Assembly: GCA_964430375.1 (NCBI GenBank)
Contig: CAYSEZ010000007.1
Coordinates: 1 to 24,500, forward strand
DNA: 24,500 nt
Reading direction: 5' to 3'
DNA from: HGM10836 sp964430375
GTDB taxonomy: Bacteria > Bacillota_I > Bacilli_A > RF39 > UBA660
Position 1 is the first letter of the stretch. Every line of letters begins with the position of its first letter. Both the position numbers and the translations under genes were made by a program. The notes below the pieces were generated by a model, which ran no database searches, had not been told where the DNA came from, and saw nothing but the letters and a program-made list of their open reading frames with translations. Positions 1-7,653 of the stretch are shown here, in pieces.

Positions 1-52
1 TTATTTGTCTTTTTCCACCAGCCCATTTTACAAATGGTTTTCCTTTAATCAT
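1..52 (-). CDS. DNA adenine methylase (D12 class), N-terminal fragment
   Basis: Only the first 17 codons lie in the window; the gene runs off the left edge. They read MIKGKPFVKWAGGKRQI. The F-x-K-W-A-G-G-K stretch is the N-terminal signature of D12-class (Dam-type) N6-adenine methyltransferases and belongs to the S-adenosylmethionine-binding region. The ATG (complement of 50-52) follows a strong AAGGAGG ribosome-binding site after about 7 bases, which supports the start. The gene is divergent from the DUF368 gene. Whether it is a solitary methylase or part of a restriction system cannot be told from here. Confidence 0.8.
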   Translation of the reverse strand, partial: MIKGKPFVKWAGGKRQI

Positions 53-104
53 ATAAATCCTCCTTGTTATTTAATTTTTTCTTATATCTAAAATATCTAT
101 ATTA

Positions 105-113
105 ATTATAACA
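105..113 (-). promoter_or_regulatory. Extended -10 promoter for the adenine methylase gene
   Basis: Read on the minus strand this is TGTTATAAT, a perfect extended -10 element (TGn-TATAAT) about 53 bases before the methylase start. The -35 region (around 128-133, TTTTAG) is poor, which is tolerable with an extended -10. Confidence 0.5.
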
Positions 114-248
114 TTAAAACCCTTTTTCTAAAATTTTTTTCATAAATATATAACCCTTTATTAAATTTTACTATATTAATTTCAATATGTATATATAATA
201 TTTAGTTATTTTTATTTACTTTATTTAATATTCTTTAATGGTGATACT
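114..248. other. AT-rich divergent intergenic region
   Basis: No coding sequence is seen here. A TATAAT hexamer lies at 194-199 on the plus strand and could be the -10 of the DUF368 gene at 249, but no convincing -35 sits at the right distance. The ribosome-binding site of that gene is the GGTGAT at 240-245. Confidence 0.4.
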
Positions 249-1034
249 ATGAATAATTTTATAAAAGGTTTTATATGTGGTATAGGAAATATAGTACCTG
301 GTTTAAGTGGTAGTGCATTTCTTATTATTCTAGGAGTTTATGAAAAGTGTTTAAATGCTATTAGTAATATATTTAAAGATTTTAAAAATAGTTTTAAATA
401 CTTATTTCCTATTGGTCTTGGTATTATACTAGGCACTTTATTATTTAGTAATATAATTAACTATATGTTAACTAATTATTTAATGATAACTTCATTAGTA
501 TTTACATTTTTTTTACTAGGAACTATTCCTTCTCTTTTAAAAAAATCTTTTAAATATGGAGTTAAATTATCATATTTTATACCTTTTTTTATTACTTTTT
601 CATTAGGTATTATGTTATTATTTTATAAAAATAATATTATTTATAATATTAATTATAACTTTATAAATTTATTTTTATCTGGGTTTTTAATTAGTATTTC
701 TACAATTATACCAGGAATATCTTCGACTGTACTTCTTAATATATTTGGTATGTATAATATTTATATTAGTTCTATTAGCACTTTAAATATTAGTATTTTA
801 CTTCCTATTATGTTAGGTTTTATAGCATGTTCTTACTTTTTATCTAAATTAATTAGTTATTTAATAAAAAATTATTATGGATATACTTTTTTTGGAATAC
901 TAGGGTTTACTATATCAACAATACCTTCGCTTATTATGACTAAATTATATATATGTAGTGATTTATTAATTGGTTTAATAATTGGAATAATTGCTTTTAT
1001 TATTACTTTATTTAGTTTAAAAAATATTGACTAG
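249..1034 (+). CDS. DUF368 family membrane protein (PopT-like undecaprenyl-phosphate translocase)
   Basis: A 261-residue, almost wholly hydrophobic polytopic protein. It carries the DUF368 signature twice: G-N-I-V-P-G-L-S-G-S at about residues 13-22 and a related I-I-P-G-I-S-S-T near residue 154, the inverted-repeat arrangement typical of this family. DUF368 proteins (PopT) have been linked experimentally to return of undecaprenyl phosphate, the lipid carrier of cell-wall synthesis, across the membrane. That role is assigned here by family only. The ATG is preceded by GGTGAT at 240-245. A putative metallopeptidase follows after 37 bases on the same strand and is probably co-transcribed. The length is near the usual 260-300 residues. 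Confidence 0.8.
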   Translation: MNNFIKGFICGIGNIVPGLSGSAFLIILGVYEKCLNAISNIFKDFKNSFKYLFPIGLGIILGTLLFSNIINYMLTNYLMITSLVFTFFLLGTIPSLLKKSFKYGVKLSYFIPFFITFSLGIMLLFYKNNIIYNINYNFINLFLSGFLISISTIIPGISSTVLLNIFGMYNIYISSISTLNISILLPIMLGFIACSYFLSKLISYLIKNYYGYTFFGILGFTISTIPSLIMTKLYICSDLLIGLIIGIIAFIITLFSLKNID

Positions 1035-1071
1035 TACATAATATTTTTATAAAATAAATCTAGGTGGTAAT

Positions 1072-2223
1072 ATGTTTGGTTGGGATAAAGAATCTATAAA
1101 AGAAAAATATAATGCTTTAGAATTAAATGAATTAGAAGAATATGGAATCTTATATAAAGATATGATTAGTATTTGTAATGGATATACTATAGATACTTTA
1201 AATATATTTAAAGAAGTAATTAATGATTTTATTACTATTATTAAACTATCTAATGAAGAAAAAAATATATTATTAAAAGAATTATTAAAAAATGAAAAAG
1301 AAAAGTCAAATACACCAAACACAAGTATTTTAGACTACTTAACTATTTATAATAATTTACCTAAAGATATTAAAAATATGATTTATTTCATAGAAAAAAA
1401 TATAAATTATATTGATAATAAAGAATTAAAATTAAAAAAAGAAATTATAACTTATAAAGATTTATATAACTTTTCATATAGTTTTTTTACTATGATTAAT
1501 ACTAAATATAAAGACAAAATTAATTATTTATTTGATAATAGACTAATTAATATAAGTAATAATAAAGTTGCTACTAGATATGCATTAGAAAACGTAACTG
1601 TTATAGATCAAAAAGAAAATATTCCATATATAAATATAATTAATTCTAATACAAAAGATATGTATAATGCCTTAAATCATGAAATAAGCCATGCAATTAA
1701 ATTTTTACATGATAAAAAAGTATATAATGCATTACCATATACCGATGAAGCTTGTTCTATATATACATCATTTTTAACTTGTATAATTGATATTAATGAT
1801 AATAACTTCTTTAAAAGCTTTTATAATTATTATACTAATTTAAAATGTAGTTTAATAATTGATTATATAATTAAAAATAAATCTATGTCATTAAATATTA
1901 ATAAAGATAAAATATTTATTAATCAAATAAATAACTTTACAGAATTTGACAACAAAGTACTTGAAGAAGAACTTCCTGATTCACCTTTAAAATATGGTTT
2001 TTCTTTAATAATTGCACTTTACTTACTTGAAATATACAAAAAAGACGAAGAAAAAAGTTTTTATTTCTATAATAAATTATTAAAATACTGTGGAAACAGT
2101 TATAAAGAATATTTTAAATTAATAGAATTCCCATATAAGAATTATAAATATAGTACTGATTTATTATTAAAATATGATGATTACTTTAATACTGAATTAA
2201 TAAAAAGAAAAATTCTAAAATAA
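1072..2223 (+). CDS. Putative zinc metallopeptidase with HEISH motif
   Basis: A 383-residue, Lys/Asn/Ile-rich protein with no clear membrane segment or signal peptide, so probably cytoplasmic. The one strong motif is N-H-E-I-S-H-A at residues 202-208, an HExxH zinc site with ligands His203 and His207 and catalytic Glu204. Glu226, in P-Y-T-D-E-A-C-S, lies 19 residues later and could be the third ligand of a gluzincin. The spacing loosely recalls M3/PepF oligopeptidases (HExGH, Glu about 25 downstream), but the protein is shorter than PepF and I see no other M3 signature. The start follows AGGTGG with good spacing. It lies 37 bases after the PopT-like gene and shares its 3' terminator with the convergent gene. 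Substrate unknown. Confidence 0.6.
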   Translation: MFGWDKESIKEKYNALELNELEEYGILYKDMISICNGYTIDTLNIFKEVINDFITIIKLSNEEKNILLKELLKNEKEKSNTPNTSILDYLTIYNNLPKDIKNMIYFIEKNINYIDNKELKLKKEIITYKDLYNFSYSFFTMINTKYKDKINYLFDNRLINISNNKVATRYALENVTVIDQKENIPYINIINSNTKDMYNALNHEISHAIKFLHDKKVYNALPYTDEACSIYTSFLTCIIDINDNNFFKSFYNYYTNLKCSLIIDYIIKNKSMSLNINKDKIFINQINNFTEFDNKVLEEELPDSPLKYGFSLIIALYLLEIYKKDEEKSFYFYNKLLKYCGNSYKEYFKLIEFPYKNYKYSTDLLLKYDDYFNTELIKRKILK

Positions 2224-2240
2224 GAACTTTTCTTTTTATT
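2202..2240. terminator. Bidirectional terminator between convergent genes
   Basis: A 10-bp stem, AAAAAGAAAA (2202-2211) with TTTTCTTTTT (2228-2237), continues into an inner TTCT/AGAA stem around a 6-base loop. The outer arms give a T-run in both directions. It overlaps the stop codons of both the metallopeptidase gene (2221-2223) and the DUF308 gene (2236-2238), so it can serve both. Confidence 0.7.
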
Positions 2241-2760
2241 TAACTTTAACTTTATATATTTCTTCCTCTTCTTTCATATTGATCAAAGTATATACTCCAA
2301 GTATTATTAATATAATACCTATCACTAAACCAGAAAATATAATAGTTACCACCGGAGTAGTTAAAACAATAACTCCGATTAACAATTTAATTATTTGTAC
2401 ATACATATTATGTTTCATTATAGAACCTAAATTAAATGAAAATAAAAGTTGCATACTAGATGATATTATAAGCCATATACCAATAAAAATTGATATAACC
2501 TTTATAGTTAATGTTGTCGTAGTCATTAATATAACTCCAAGTAATATATTTAATACACCATTTGATATAGATGTTGTTAAATATGCTTTATTTTCTTTAT
2601 TAACTAAACCAGATATTATTTTAAGTATTCCTATTACTAAAAATGCTACCCCAAGGTAATAAATTAAATTCTGTGTAGTTTGATTTGGATCAATTACTAA
2701 AAAAGTCCCAAGTACTATTAAACCTATTCCTATTAATATAGTCCATATTTTTTTACTCAT
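2236..2760 (-). CDS. DUF308 (HdeD-like) membrane protein
   Basis: About 174 residues with six hydrophobic segments in three helical pairs and the glycine-rich pattern (G-I-G-L-I-V-L-G-T-F, then L-G-V-A-F-L-V-I-G-I) of the DUF308/HdeD family. HdeD is an acid-resistance membrane protein in enterics; in Firmicutes the role is undefined. I start at the complement of 2758-2760 (MSKKIW) because GGAGGAGAT (2765-2773) sits at ideal distance; the in-frame ATG five codons upstream has the ribosome-binding site inside it. The start overlaps the end of the upstream lipoprotein gene by 8 bases, suggesting translational coupling. Confidence 0.75.
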   Translation of the reverse strand: MSKKIWTILIGIGLIVLGTFLVIDPNQTTQNLIYYLGVAFLVIGILKIISGLVNKENKAYLTTSISNGVLNILLGVILMTTTTLTIKVISIFIGIWLIISSSMQLLFSFNLGSIMKHNMYVQIIKLLIGVIVLTTPVVTIIFSGLVIGIILIILGVYTLINMKEEEEIYKVKVK

Positions 2761-3169
2761 ATTTATCTCCTCCAATAAAATTTAATTCTTTATCTTCTAA
2801 CCATATACCTTCTTCATAAGATGAATTATATACTTTATAACTATATGTACCATCATTATTTAAAATAAATACTGCATATACCGAAAGTGTTTTACTCTTT
2901 GATAAAGGTATTATAGTTTCACCTATCTCTTTATATTTTATATTACAATCAAATATATAAATATTATTACTTCTTTCTTTAAAAGTACACTCTTTAGATT
3001 CTATTTCATAAATATTTTCTATATTCATTCTAGTTTTACCTAAATCATCAGTTTCATAACCAAACCAAGAATCTATTACCTTTTCTCCATATACACTATT
3101 TTCATATGGAGAGAATGTACACCCAGTTAAAGAAAAAATTATTATTAATAAAATTATTATTCTCTTCAT
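2753..3169 (-). CDS. Small predicted lipoprotein of unknown function
   Basis: A 138-residue protein. Residues 1-17 form a lipoprotein signal: Lys-Arg, a run of Ile/Leu, then the lipobox L-T-G-C with the lipidated Cys at residue 17. The mature part is short and polar, with alternating hydrophobic residues typical of a small beta-rich domain; two Cys (in K-E-C-T-F and D-C-N-I) may pair. I do not recognise a family. The ribosome-binding site is weak (GTGAT about 11 bases upstream). TGATAAAAT occurs twice in the 60 bases upstream and may include a -10. The gene overlaps the DUF308 gene, so the two are probably made together. Confidence 0.65.
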   Translation of the reverse strand: MKRIIILLIIIFSLTGCTFSPYENSVYGEKVIDSWFGYETDDLGKTRMNIENIYEIESKECTFKERSNNIYIFDCNIKYKEIGETIIPLSKSKTLSVYAVFILNNDGTYSYKVYNSSYEEGIWLEDKELNFIGGDKYE

Positions 3170-3246
3170 GATTAAATTTTATCACAAATTAAATATTTTA
3201 TCAACTATCAAAAAAAACAAAAATATTAATATATAAATTATGTAAA

Positions 3247-3954
3247 TTACTCTAATATATCATCTATTTTTATTTTATTCTTTTCATATAAATTTAATTT
3301 ATCATTATTATCTAAAGTACCTAGTAATATATTTTTTACTTCTTTACCTTTTATTTTTAACTGTTTTTCTAACCATTCTTTACTTTTACCCATATTTTCT
3401 AAGTTCTTTTTCATTATATTACCATCTATTATTACATTAGAACATAAACTAGATTTTTTTGTTTTTAAATTCATATCTTTTACAGTAACCCCTTTATACT
3501 CTGCTTTAGGTAAAATACTTAATTTTCCATCTGCTTCCATAAGAGCATATGCTATTTCAGATATATCAAAATAACCAGCATTTCTACATTGTTCTAATAA
3601 ATCATTTATATCATATTTTACTTTTTTTAAACCTTCTTCAATTAAAACTCCATCATATATTATTACTGTAGGTATACCCATAAAAAATCTTCTTAAAACA
3701 ATACTTTTCATAGTTAAAATAGATATTAAATACGCAACTAAACCAAAAATTATAACTGCAAGTGTACCATGTAAAATATTAGAATCTAAATTTACTGTAA
3801 GTTCTGCGGCAAAATTACCTATTGATATACCTATTACATAATCAAATAAACTAAGCTGTGATACTTGTTTTTTACCTAACATTTTCGTTACTAAAAATAA
3901 AGTTATTAAAGATATTAATGCTCTAATTGTTACTTTTAATAGTTCATTTAACAT
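3247..3954 (-). CDS. DUF421 family membrane protein (YetF-like)
   Basis: A 235-residue protein matching the DUF421/YetF layout: three N-terminal membrane helices (about residues 5-22, 33-50 and 60-80) with the conserved L-G-K-K-Q-V-S-Q-L-S-L-F-D-Y-V block between the first two, then a soluble domain with the V-I-I-Y-D-G-V-L, S-E-I-A-Y-A-L-M-E-A-D-G and L-P-K-A-E segments. In Bacillus these proteins (YetF, YrbG, YdfS and others) are associated with the spore or cell envelope; their biochemical role is unclear. The ATG follows GGTGATTTT, and the leader shows a CCAT...ATGG inverted repeat just before it. It lies 44 bases downstream of transketolase. Confidence 0.85.
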   Translation of the reverse strand: MLNELLKVTIRALISLITLFLVTKMLGKKQVSQLSLFDYVIGISIGNFAAELTVNLDSNILHGTLAVIIFGLVAYLISILTMKSIVLRRFFMGIPTVIIYDGVLIEEGLKKVKYDINDLLEQCRNAGYFDISEIAYALMEADGKLSILPKAEYKGVTVKDMNLKTKKSSLCSNVIIDGNIMKKNLENMGKSKEWLEKQLKIKGKEVKNILLGTLDNNDKLNLYEKNKIKIDDILE

Positions 3955-3998
3955 AAAATCACCATTATTAATATGGATTAAAAAAAAGAATATATTAA

Positions 3999-6002
3999 TT
4001 ATTTTAATAATTCTTCTATTTTTTCATATAAAGTATCAAAATCAAAACCTAATTCTTTTTTTATATCTTCTTTATTACCGCTTTTACCAAAGTTATCTAT
4101 TGTAAATAAATATTTATCATTATATACAAATTCATTCCAAGAATATGAAGAAGATAGTTCAATCACTATTTTTTTACTAGTTAAAGGAAGTACTTTTCCC
4201 CTATATTCATTACTTTGTTTTTTAAATAACTCTATCGAAGGCATACTTACTACTCTAACATAAATATGTTTTGTAGCTAGTTTTTTACTTATTTCTATAG
4301 CAAGAGAAAGTTCACTACCTGAAGATATTATAATACCTACATAATTATCATAATCAAGTACTATATATCCACCTTTATCTACTTCATTAATTTTAGTTAT
4401 ATCATAAGTTTTTAACTTTTCTTTTGTAAGTATTAAAGCAGATGGATTATTATTTTTAAATATAGATTTATATGCTCCAAGTATTTCATTAGCATCTCCG
4501 GGTCTATAAACAGTTATATTAGGAGTAGATCTTAACATAACTAATTGTTCAATAGGTTCATGTGTTGGACCATCTTCACCTACTAAAATAGTATCATGGG
4601 TAAATATATATAAAACAGGTAAATTCATAAGAGTAGCAAGCCTAATTGAAGGTTTTAAGTAATCAGAAAATGATAAAAATGTTGATGTAAAACTTCTTAT
4701 ACCAGAAAGTGCTAACCCACTAGTAATTGCACCACTTGCGTGTTCTCTTACTCCATATAATATATTTCTTCCATCATAAGAACTATTAGTAAAATTATTA
4801 CCATCTTCTATATAAGTTTTAGTACTACTAGCAAGATCACAAGATCCTCCCATAATTAATTTATTATTTTTACATATTTTATTTAAAATAACACTAGATA
4901 TATCTCTACCACTTAAATCTTCTTTTATATCTATATCTACATTCTTAAAACTTACTATGTTTTTACCTTCAAGTAAGTTTTCAAATTCTTTTCTATATTC
5001 TTCTTTTGCTTTAGGTAAAACAATTGCTAATTTTTTATTATACTCACTTATTATTTTATCATTTCTATCACTTATTTGCTCCTTCATATAATTAAAAGCA
5101 TCTTCTAAAATAGTAAATGGTACATCACGAATACCTAATTTTTCTTTTAAATTAGTTATATCATCAAGATCTAAACATTTACCATGTACTAAATTAGTAT
5201 TTTCTAATTTTGATCCAAGACCAATAGTAGTTTTAACCTCAATTATTGATGGCTTATCAGTTACTTCTTTTGCTCTTTTTATTGCATTATCTATTTCATC
5301 TAAATTACGCCCATCAAATACTATATTAGTATCCCAATTCATTGCTTTAAAGCGCTCTAAAACATTTTCTTTAAAAGTTTCTTTAGTGTTTCCATCTAAA
5401 GTCATATTATTTGAATCATATAAAACTATTAATTTACCAAGTCCTAAATTACCTGCGATAGAAGCAGCTTCGTAAGATACTCCTTCCATTAAATCACCAT
5501 CACCACATAATACATAAGTGTAATGATCTATTAAACTATTTTTACCATAAGAATATCTTTTATTTAAATAACGCTCTGCGATTGCCATACCTACACTTGT
5601 AGCAAAACCTTGTCCTAAAGGACCAGTAGACATATCTACTCCAGGTGTTACATTATATTCTGGGTGTCCTGGTGTTTTAGAACCTAACTTTCTAAAGTTT
5701 TTTAAATCATCAAGTGTAATATCAAAGCCTGAGAAAAAAAGTGTTGAATATAATAAAGAAGAACCATGACCTGCAGACATAACAAAACGATCTCTGTTTA
5801 TCCACTTATCATTTTTATTATCAAATACTAAATGTCTAGCATAAATATCATATATTATTGGAGCAGCCCCCAATACTATACCAGGATGACCACTACCAGC
5901 AGCATTAATCATATCTATAGCAAGTGATTTAATATTATTTACTACTTTATAATCCAATTCATTAAAACTACTAATTTCTTTTTCTTTTCTTATAAGTTTC
6001 AT
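3999..6002 (-). CDS. tkt: Transketolase
   Basis: A full-length 667-residue thiamine-diphosphate enzyme that transfers two-carbon ketol units between sugar phosphates in the non-oxidative pentose phosphate pathway; cytoplasmic. N-terminal ThDP-binding half: A-G-S-G-H-P-G at the start, S-A-G-H-G-S-S, and the ThDP/metal motif G-D-G-D-L-M-E-G at residues 167-174. The middle pyrimidine-binding domain has the Y-G-V-R-E-H-A segment with the cofactor-activating Glu420, and the C-terminal domain is complete. The ATG follows GGGAGG at good spacing. It is preceded by a terminator closing the upstream gene and has its own promoter, so transcription starts anew here. In a lineage with a reduced metabolism this would be the main route to ribose 5-phosphate, an inference. 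Confidence 0.96.
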   Translation of the reverse strand: MKLIRKEKEISSFNELDYKVVNNIKSLAIDMINAAGSGHPGIVLGAAPIIYDIYARHLVFDNKNDKWINRDRFVMSAGHGSSLLYSTLFFSGFDITLDDLKNFRKLGSKTPGHPEYNVTPGVDMSTGPLGQGFATSVGMAIAERYLNKRYSYGKNSLIDHYTYVLCGDGDLMEGVSYEAASIAGNLGLGKLIVLYDSNNMTLDGNTKETFKENVLERFKAMNWDTNIVFDGRNLDEIDNAIKRAKEVTDKPSIIEVKTTIGLGSKLENTNLVHGKCLDLDDITNLKEKLGIRDVPFTILEDAFNYMKEQISDRNDKIISEYNKKLAIVLPKAKEEYRKEFENLLEGKNIVSFKNVDIDIKEDLSGRDISSVILNKICKNNKLIMGGSCDLASSTKTYIEDGNNFTNSSYDGRNILYGVREHASGAITSGLALSGIRSFTSTFLSFSDYLKPSIRLATLMNLPVLYIFTHDTILVGEDGPTHEPIEQLVMLRSTPNITVYRPGDANEILGAYKSIFKNNNPSALILTKEKLKTYDITKINEVDKGGYIVLDYDNYVGIIISSGSELSLAIEISKKLATKHIYVRVVSMPSIELFKKQSNEYRGKVLPLTSKKIVIELSSSYSWNEFVYNDKYLFTIDNFGKSGNKEDIKKELGFDFDTLYEKIEELLK

Positions 6003-6021
6003 ATATATCCTCCCTATAATA

Positions 6022-6050
6022 AAATTGTAACAAAAAAAAGAGAAAAAGTC
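6022..6050 (-). promoter_or_regulatory. Promoter of transketolase
   Basis: Minus-strand ATGACT (6045-6050), 17-base spacer, then TACAAT (6022-6027) with an upstream TG, giving an extended -10 (TGTTACAAT). It overlaps the terminator of the upstream gene. The 5' leader would be very short, carrying little more than the GGGAGG site. Confidence 0.5.
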
Positions 6051-6061
6051 ATCATTTTCTC
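6028..6061 (-). terminator. Rho-independent terminator after the transglutaminase-like gene
   Basis: A 9-bp stem, AAGAGAAAA (6036-6044) with TTTTCTCTT (6053-6061) and an 8-base loop; on the minus strand it is followed by a run of Ts. It begins 3 bases after the stop of the 6065-7111 gene. Confidence 0.75.
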
Positions 6062-6064
6062 TTA

Positions 6065-7111
6065 TTACTTTTTAATTCTAATTAATTTATTAGTTATATC
6101 AGTATATAAATCACTATTTTCATTATAAAAATTCTCAAAAATATCCAAGTTATTTTCACATATTTTCCTAGTATCATTTATTAATTTATTTTCTTCTTCT
6201 TTAGTAATACTACTTCCATCATAAATATCTTTCATTACTTTATATCCAAATTGTTCTGCAACGAAACTATTATCTATTTTTATTGGTAATCCAAAATTAT
6301 CATATAATACTTTATCATCCAATCTATATATTCTCTTTCTTGTAGGATCTAAGAAATAATTAATATCATCTTTATATGCTAATGTAATAAGATGATTAGC
6401 CCTTTTTTTTATCTTTTCACATTCAGCTGATACAAAAGACATATCAATATATTCTCCGTTAGCATACATCATTTCAAAAGTATAACATAATTTCTCATAT
6501 TGCTCTGGAAACTCTTTAGATACTATTTCTAATATATTTAATACTCTATCCATACAAAAATCTTCTTTTGAAACTTCTTTCATATCAAATACCGGTATAT
6601 TCATATGACAACCCATATTATTTGCACTAATACCATAATCATTTAATATATCAGTAAACAAAGTACTTATATGTCTACATACACCATTTCCCATAAGAAC
6701 ATTAACCCCCATAACAGGTGGTATATCACATACATTATCTTCATTTACTTGAAATGTTTTATCTTTAGATAAATATCCATTTTCATATAAATAATTAAAC
6801 ATAGTAAATATTTCAACTGGATTAGAAAGTTCAAAAGTAGTATTTAATTTATTATAATTATTTAAAAATTCGCTATATAATTTTTTTATATCAAGTATAT
6901 CTTTAGATAAATATCTTTTATCACTATTTATTAAAAGATAAAAAGATATAATAAAAGATAAAAGCTCTACAGGTAATAAAGCCTTATAACAATCTAAAAA
7001 TAATCCAATATTAAAAATTGTATATGATGAAGCAATAGATAAATTAAATATATTTTTATTAGTTTTATAATTAAAAGAACTAAATAATTTATCAGATAAA
7101 CTATTTTTCAT
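6065..7111 (-). CDS. Membrane-anchored transglutaminase-like (papain-fold) protein
   Basis: About 348 residues. Two hydrophobic segments occupy roughly residues 23-65, followed by a soluble domain. That domain shows the three catalytic positions of transglutaminase-like cysteine proteases: Cys145 in N-G-V-C-R-H (usual G-x-C-x-x-h), His240 in A-N-H-L-I-T-L-A, and Asp255 in Y-F-L-D-P-T. The family includes protein cross-linkers and peptidases, and the substrate cannot be inferred. I start at the complement of 7109-7111 because GGGGGG lies 6-7 bases upstream; an in-frame ATG 18 codons earlier falls inside the -35 element of this gene's own promoter. A terminator follows, so it may be expressed alone. 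Confidence 0.65.
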   Translation of the reverse strand: MKNSLSDKLFSSFNYKTNKNIFNLSIASSYTIFNIGLFLDCYKALLPVELLSFIISFYLLINSDKRYLSKDILDIKKLYSEFLNNYNKLNTTFELSNPVEIFTMFNYLYENGYLSKDKTFQVNEDNVCDIPPVMGVNVLMGNGVCRHISTLFTDILNDYGISANNMGCHMNIPVFDMKEVSKEDFCMDRVLNILEIVSKEFPEQYEKLCYTFEMMYANGEYIDMSFVSAECEKIKKRANHLITLAYKDDINYFLDPTRKRIYRLDDKVLYDNFGLPIKIDNSFVAEQFGYKVMKDIYDGSSITKEEENKLINDTRKICENNLDIFENFYNENSDLYTDITNKLIRIKK

Positions 7112-7136
7112 ACATATCCCCCCCAAAATTAAGAAT

Positions 7137-7165
7137 ATTATACTATAAAATATAAAAAATAGCAA
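7137..7165 (-). promoter_or_regulatory. Promoter of the transglutaminase-like gene
   Basis: Minus-strand TTGCTA (7160-7165), 17-base spacer, perfect TATAAT (7137-7142). It lies between the UPF0154 gene and the GGGGGG ribosome-binding site, and it supports the downstream start codon at 7111. Confidence 0.6.
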
Positions 7166-7183
7166 ACAAAAATAAGTATTAAA

Positions 7184-7393
7184 CTACATATACTTATTCA
7201 TTTGTTTCATCATTTGATTAATTTGTTTCTGAGTTGGAGTTCTACCCATACTACTCATCATTACTTTAATCATCTCTTCATTAATTGGTGGATTTTTCTT
7301 TAAATATTTTTTCATAAAATACTTAGCTAAGAAAAAACCTGCTACTGCACCAATTACTAAACCTATTAATATTAATAATATATCTTGTAACAT
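7184..7393 (-). CDS. UPF0154 (YneF-like) small membrane protein
   Basis: A 69-residue protein with one N-terminal membrane helix (I-L-L-I-L-I-G-L-V-I-G-A-V-A-G-F-F), a Lys-rich cytoplasmic linker, and the conserved tail N-P-P-I-N-E-E-M-I-K-V-M-M-S-S-M-G-R-T-P-T-Q-K. This is the UPF0154 layout, of unknown function and common in Firmicutes and Mollicutes. I choose the ATG at 7391-7393: GGAGG (7401-7405) is 7 bases away, whereas the ATG two codons upstream is only one base from it. Confidence 0.85.
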   Translation of the reverse strand: MLQDILLILIGLVIGAVAGFFLAKYFMKKYLKKNPPINEEMIKVMMSSMGRTPTQKQINQMMKQMNKYM

Positions 7394-7413
7394 ATTCATT
7401 CCTCCATAAATAT

Positions 7414-7442
7414 ATTCTATAAAATATTTTATTATTTAACAA
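7414..7442 (-). promoter_or_regulatory. Probable promoter of the UPF0154 gene
   Basis: Minus-strand TTGTTA (7437-7442), 17-base spacer, TAGAAT (7414-7419), located between the DUF1540 and UPF0154 genes. The TTGTTA -35 with a 17-base spacer recurs at two other promoters in the type IV secretion locus. Confidence 0.45.
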
Positions 7443-7461
7443 GTCTTTTATGAATATTTAT

Positions 7462-7623
7462 TTACTTTTTTTCAAAACTATTACAAATAGTTTCATCACA
7501 TTTACATGCTTTATCACATCCACACTGTTTTTTTATTTCTATTTCTCTTAACTTACATTCATCTTTATTACAGTTACAATGCTTACATGAATATACATTA
7601 CATTTTATATTTTTATTTTCCAT
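7462..7623 (-). CDS. DUF1540-like cysteine-rich mini-protein
   Basis: A 53-residue open frame, short enough to be missed by length filters. It starts at ATG (complement of 7621-7623) after a GGTGAT ribosome-binding site and ends in TAA at 7462-7464. It has ten Cys, beginning M-E-N-K-N-I-K-C-N-V-Y-S-C-K-H-C and ending C-N-S-F-E-K-K. The I-K-C-x-V-x-x-C opening, the central C-x-C and the terminal C-x-x-F pattern resemble DUF1540 proteins, small probable metal-binding proteins found in Firmicutes; this copy has extra Cys. It lies 30 bases after the degenerate desulfurase gene, which hints at, but does not prove, a link with sulfur or metal handling. Confidence 0.7.
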   Translation of the reverse strand: MENKNIKCNVYSCKHCNCNKDECKLREIEIKKQCGCDKACKCDETICNSFEKK

Positions 7624-7653
7624 TTGATCACCATTATTATAATGGATAAATAA

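Noticed and set aside
3960..4020. Terminator after transketolase
   Set aside because: A T-run exists at about 3980-3987 (minus strand), but the only stem (AATTA/TAATT) is weak and about 9 bases away from it, so I do not call it.
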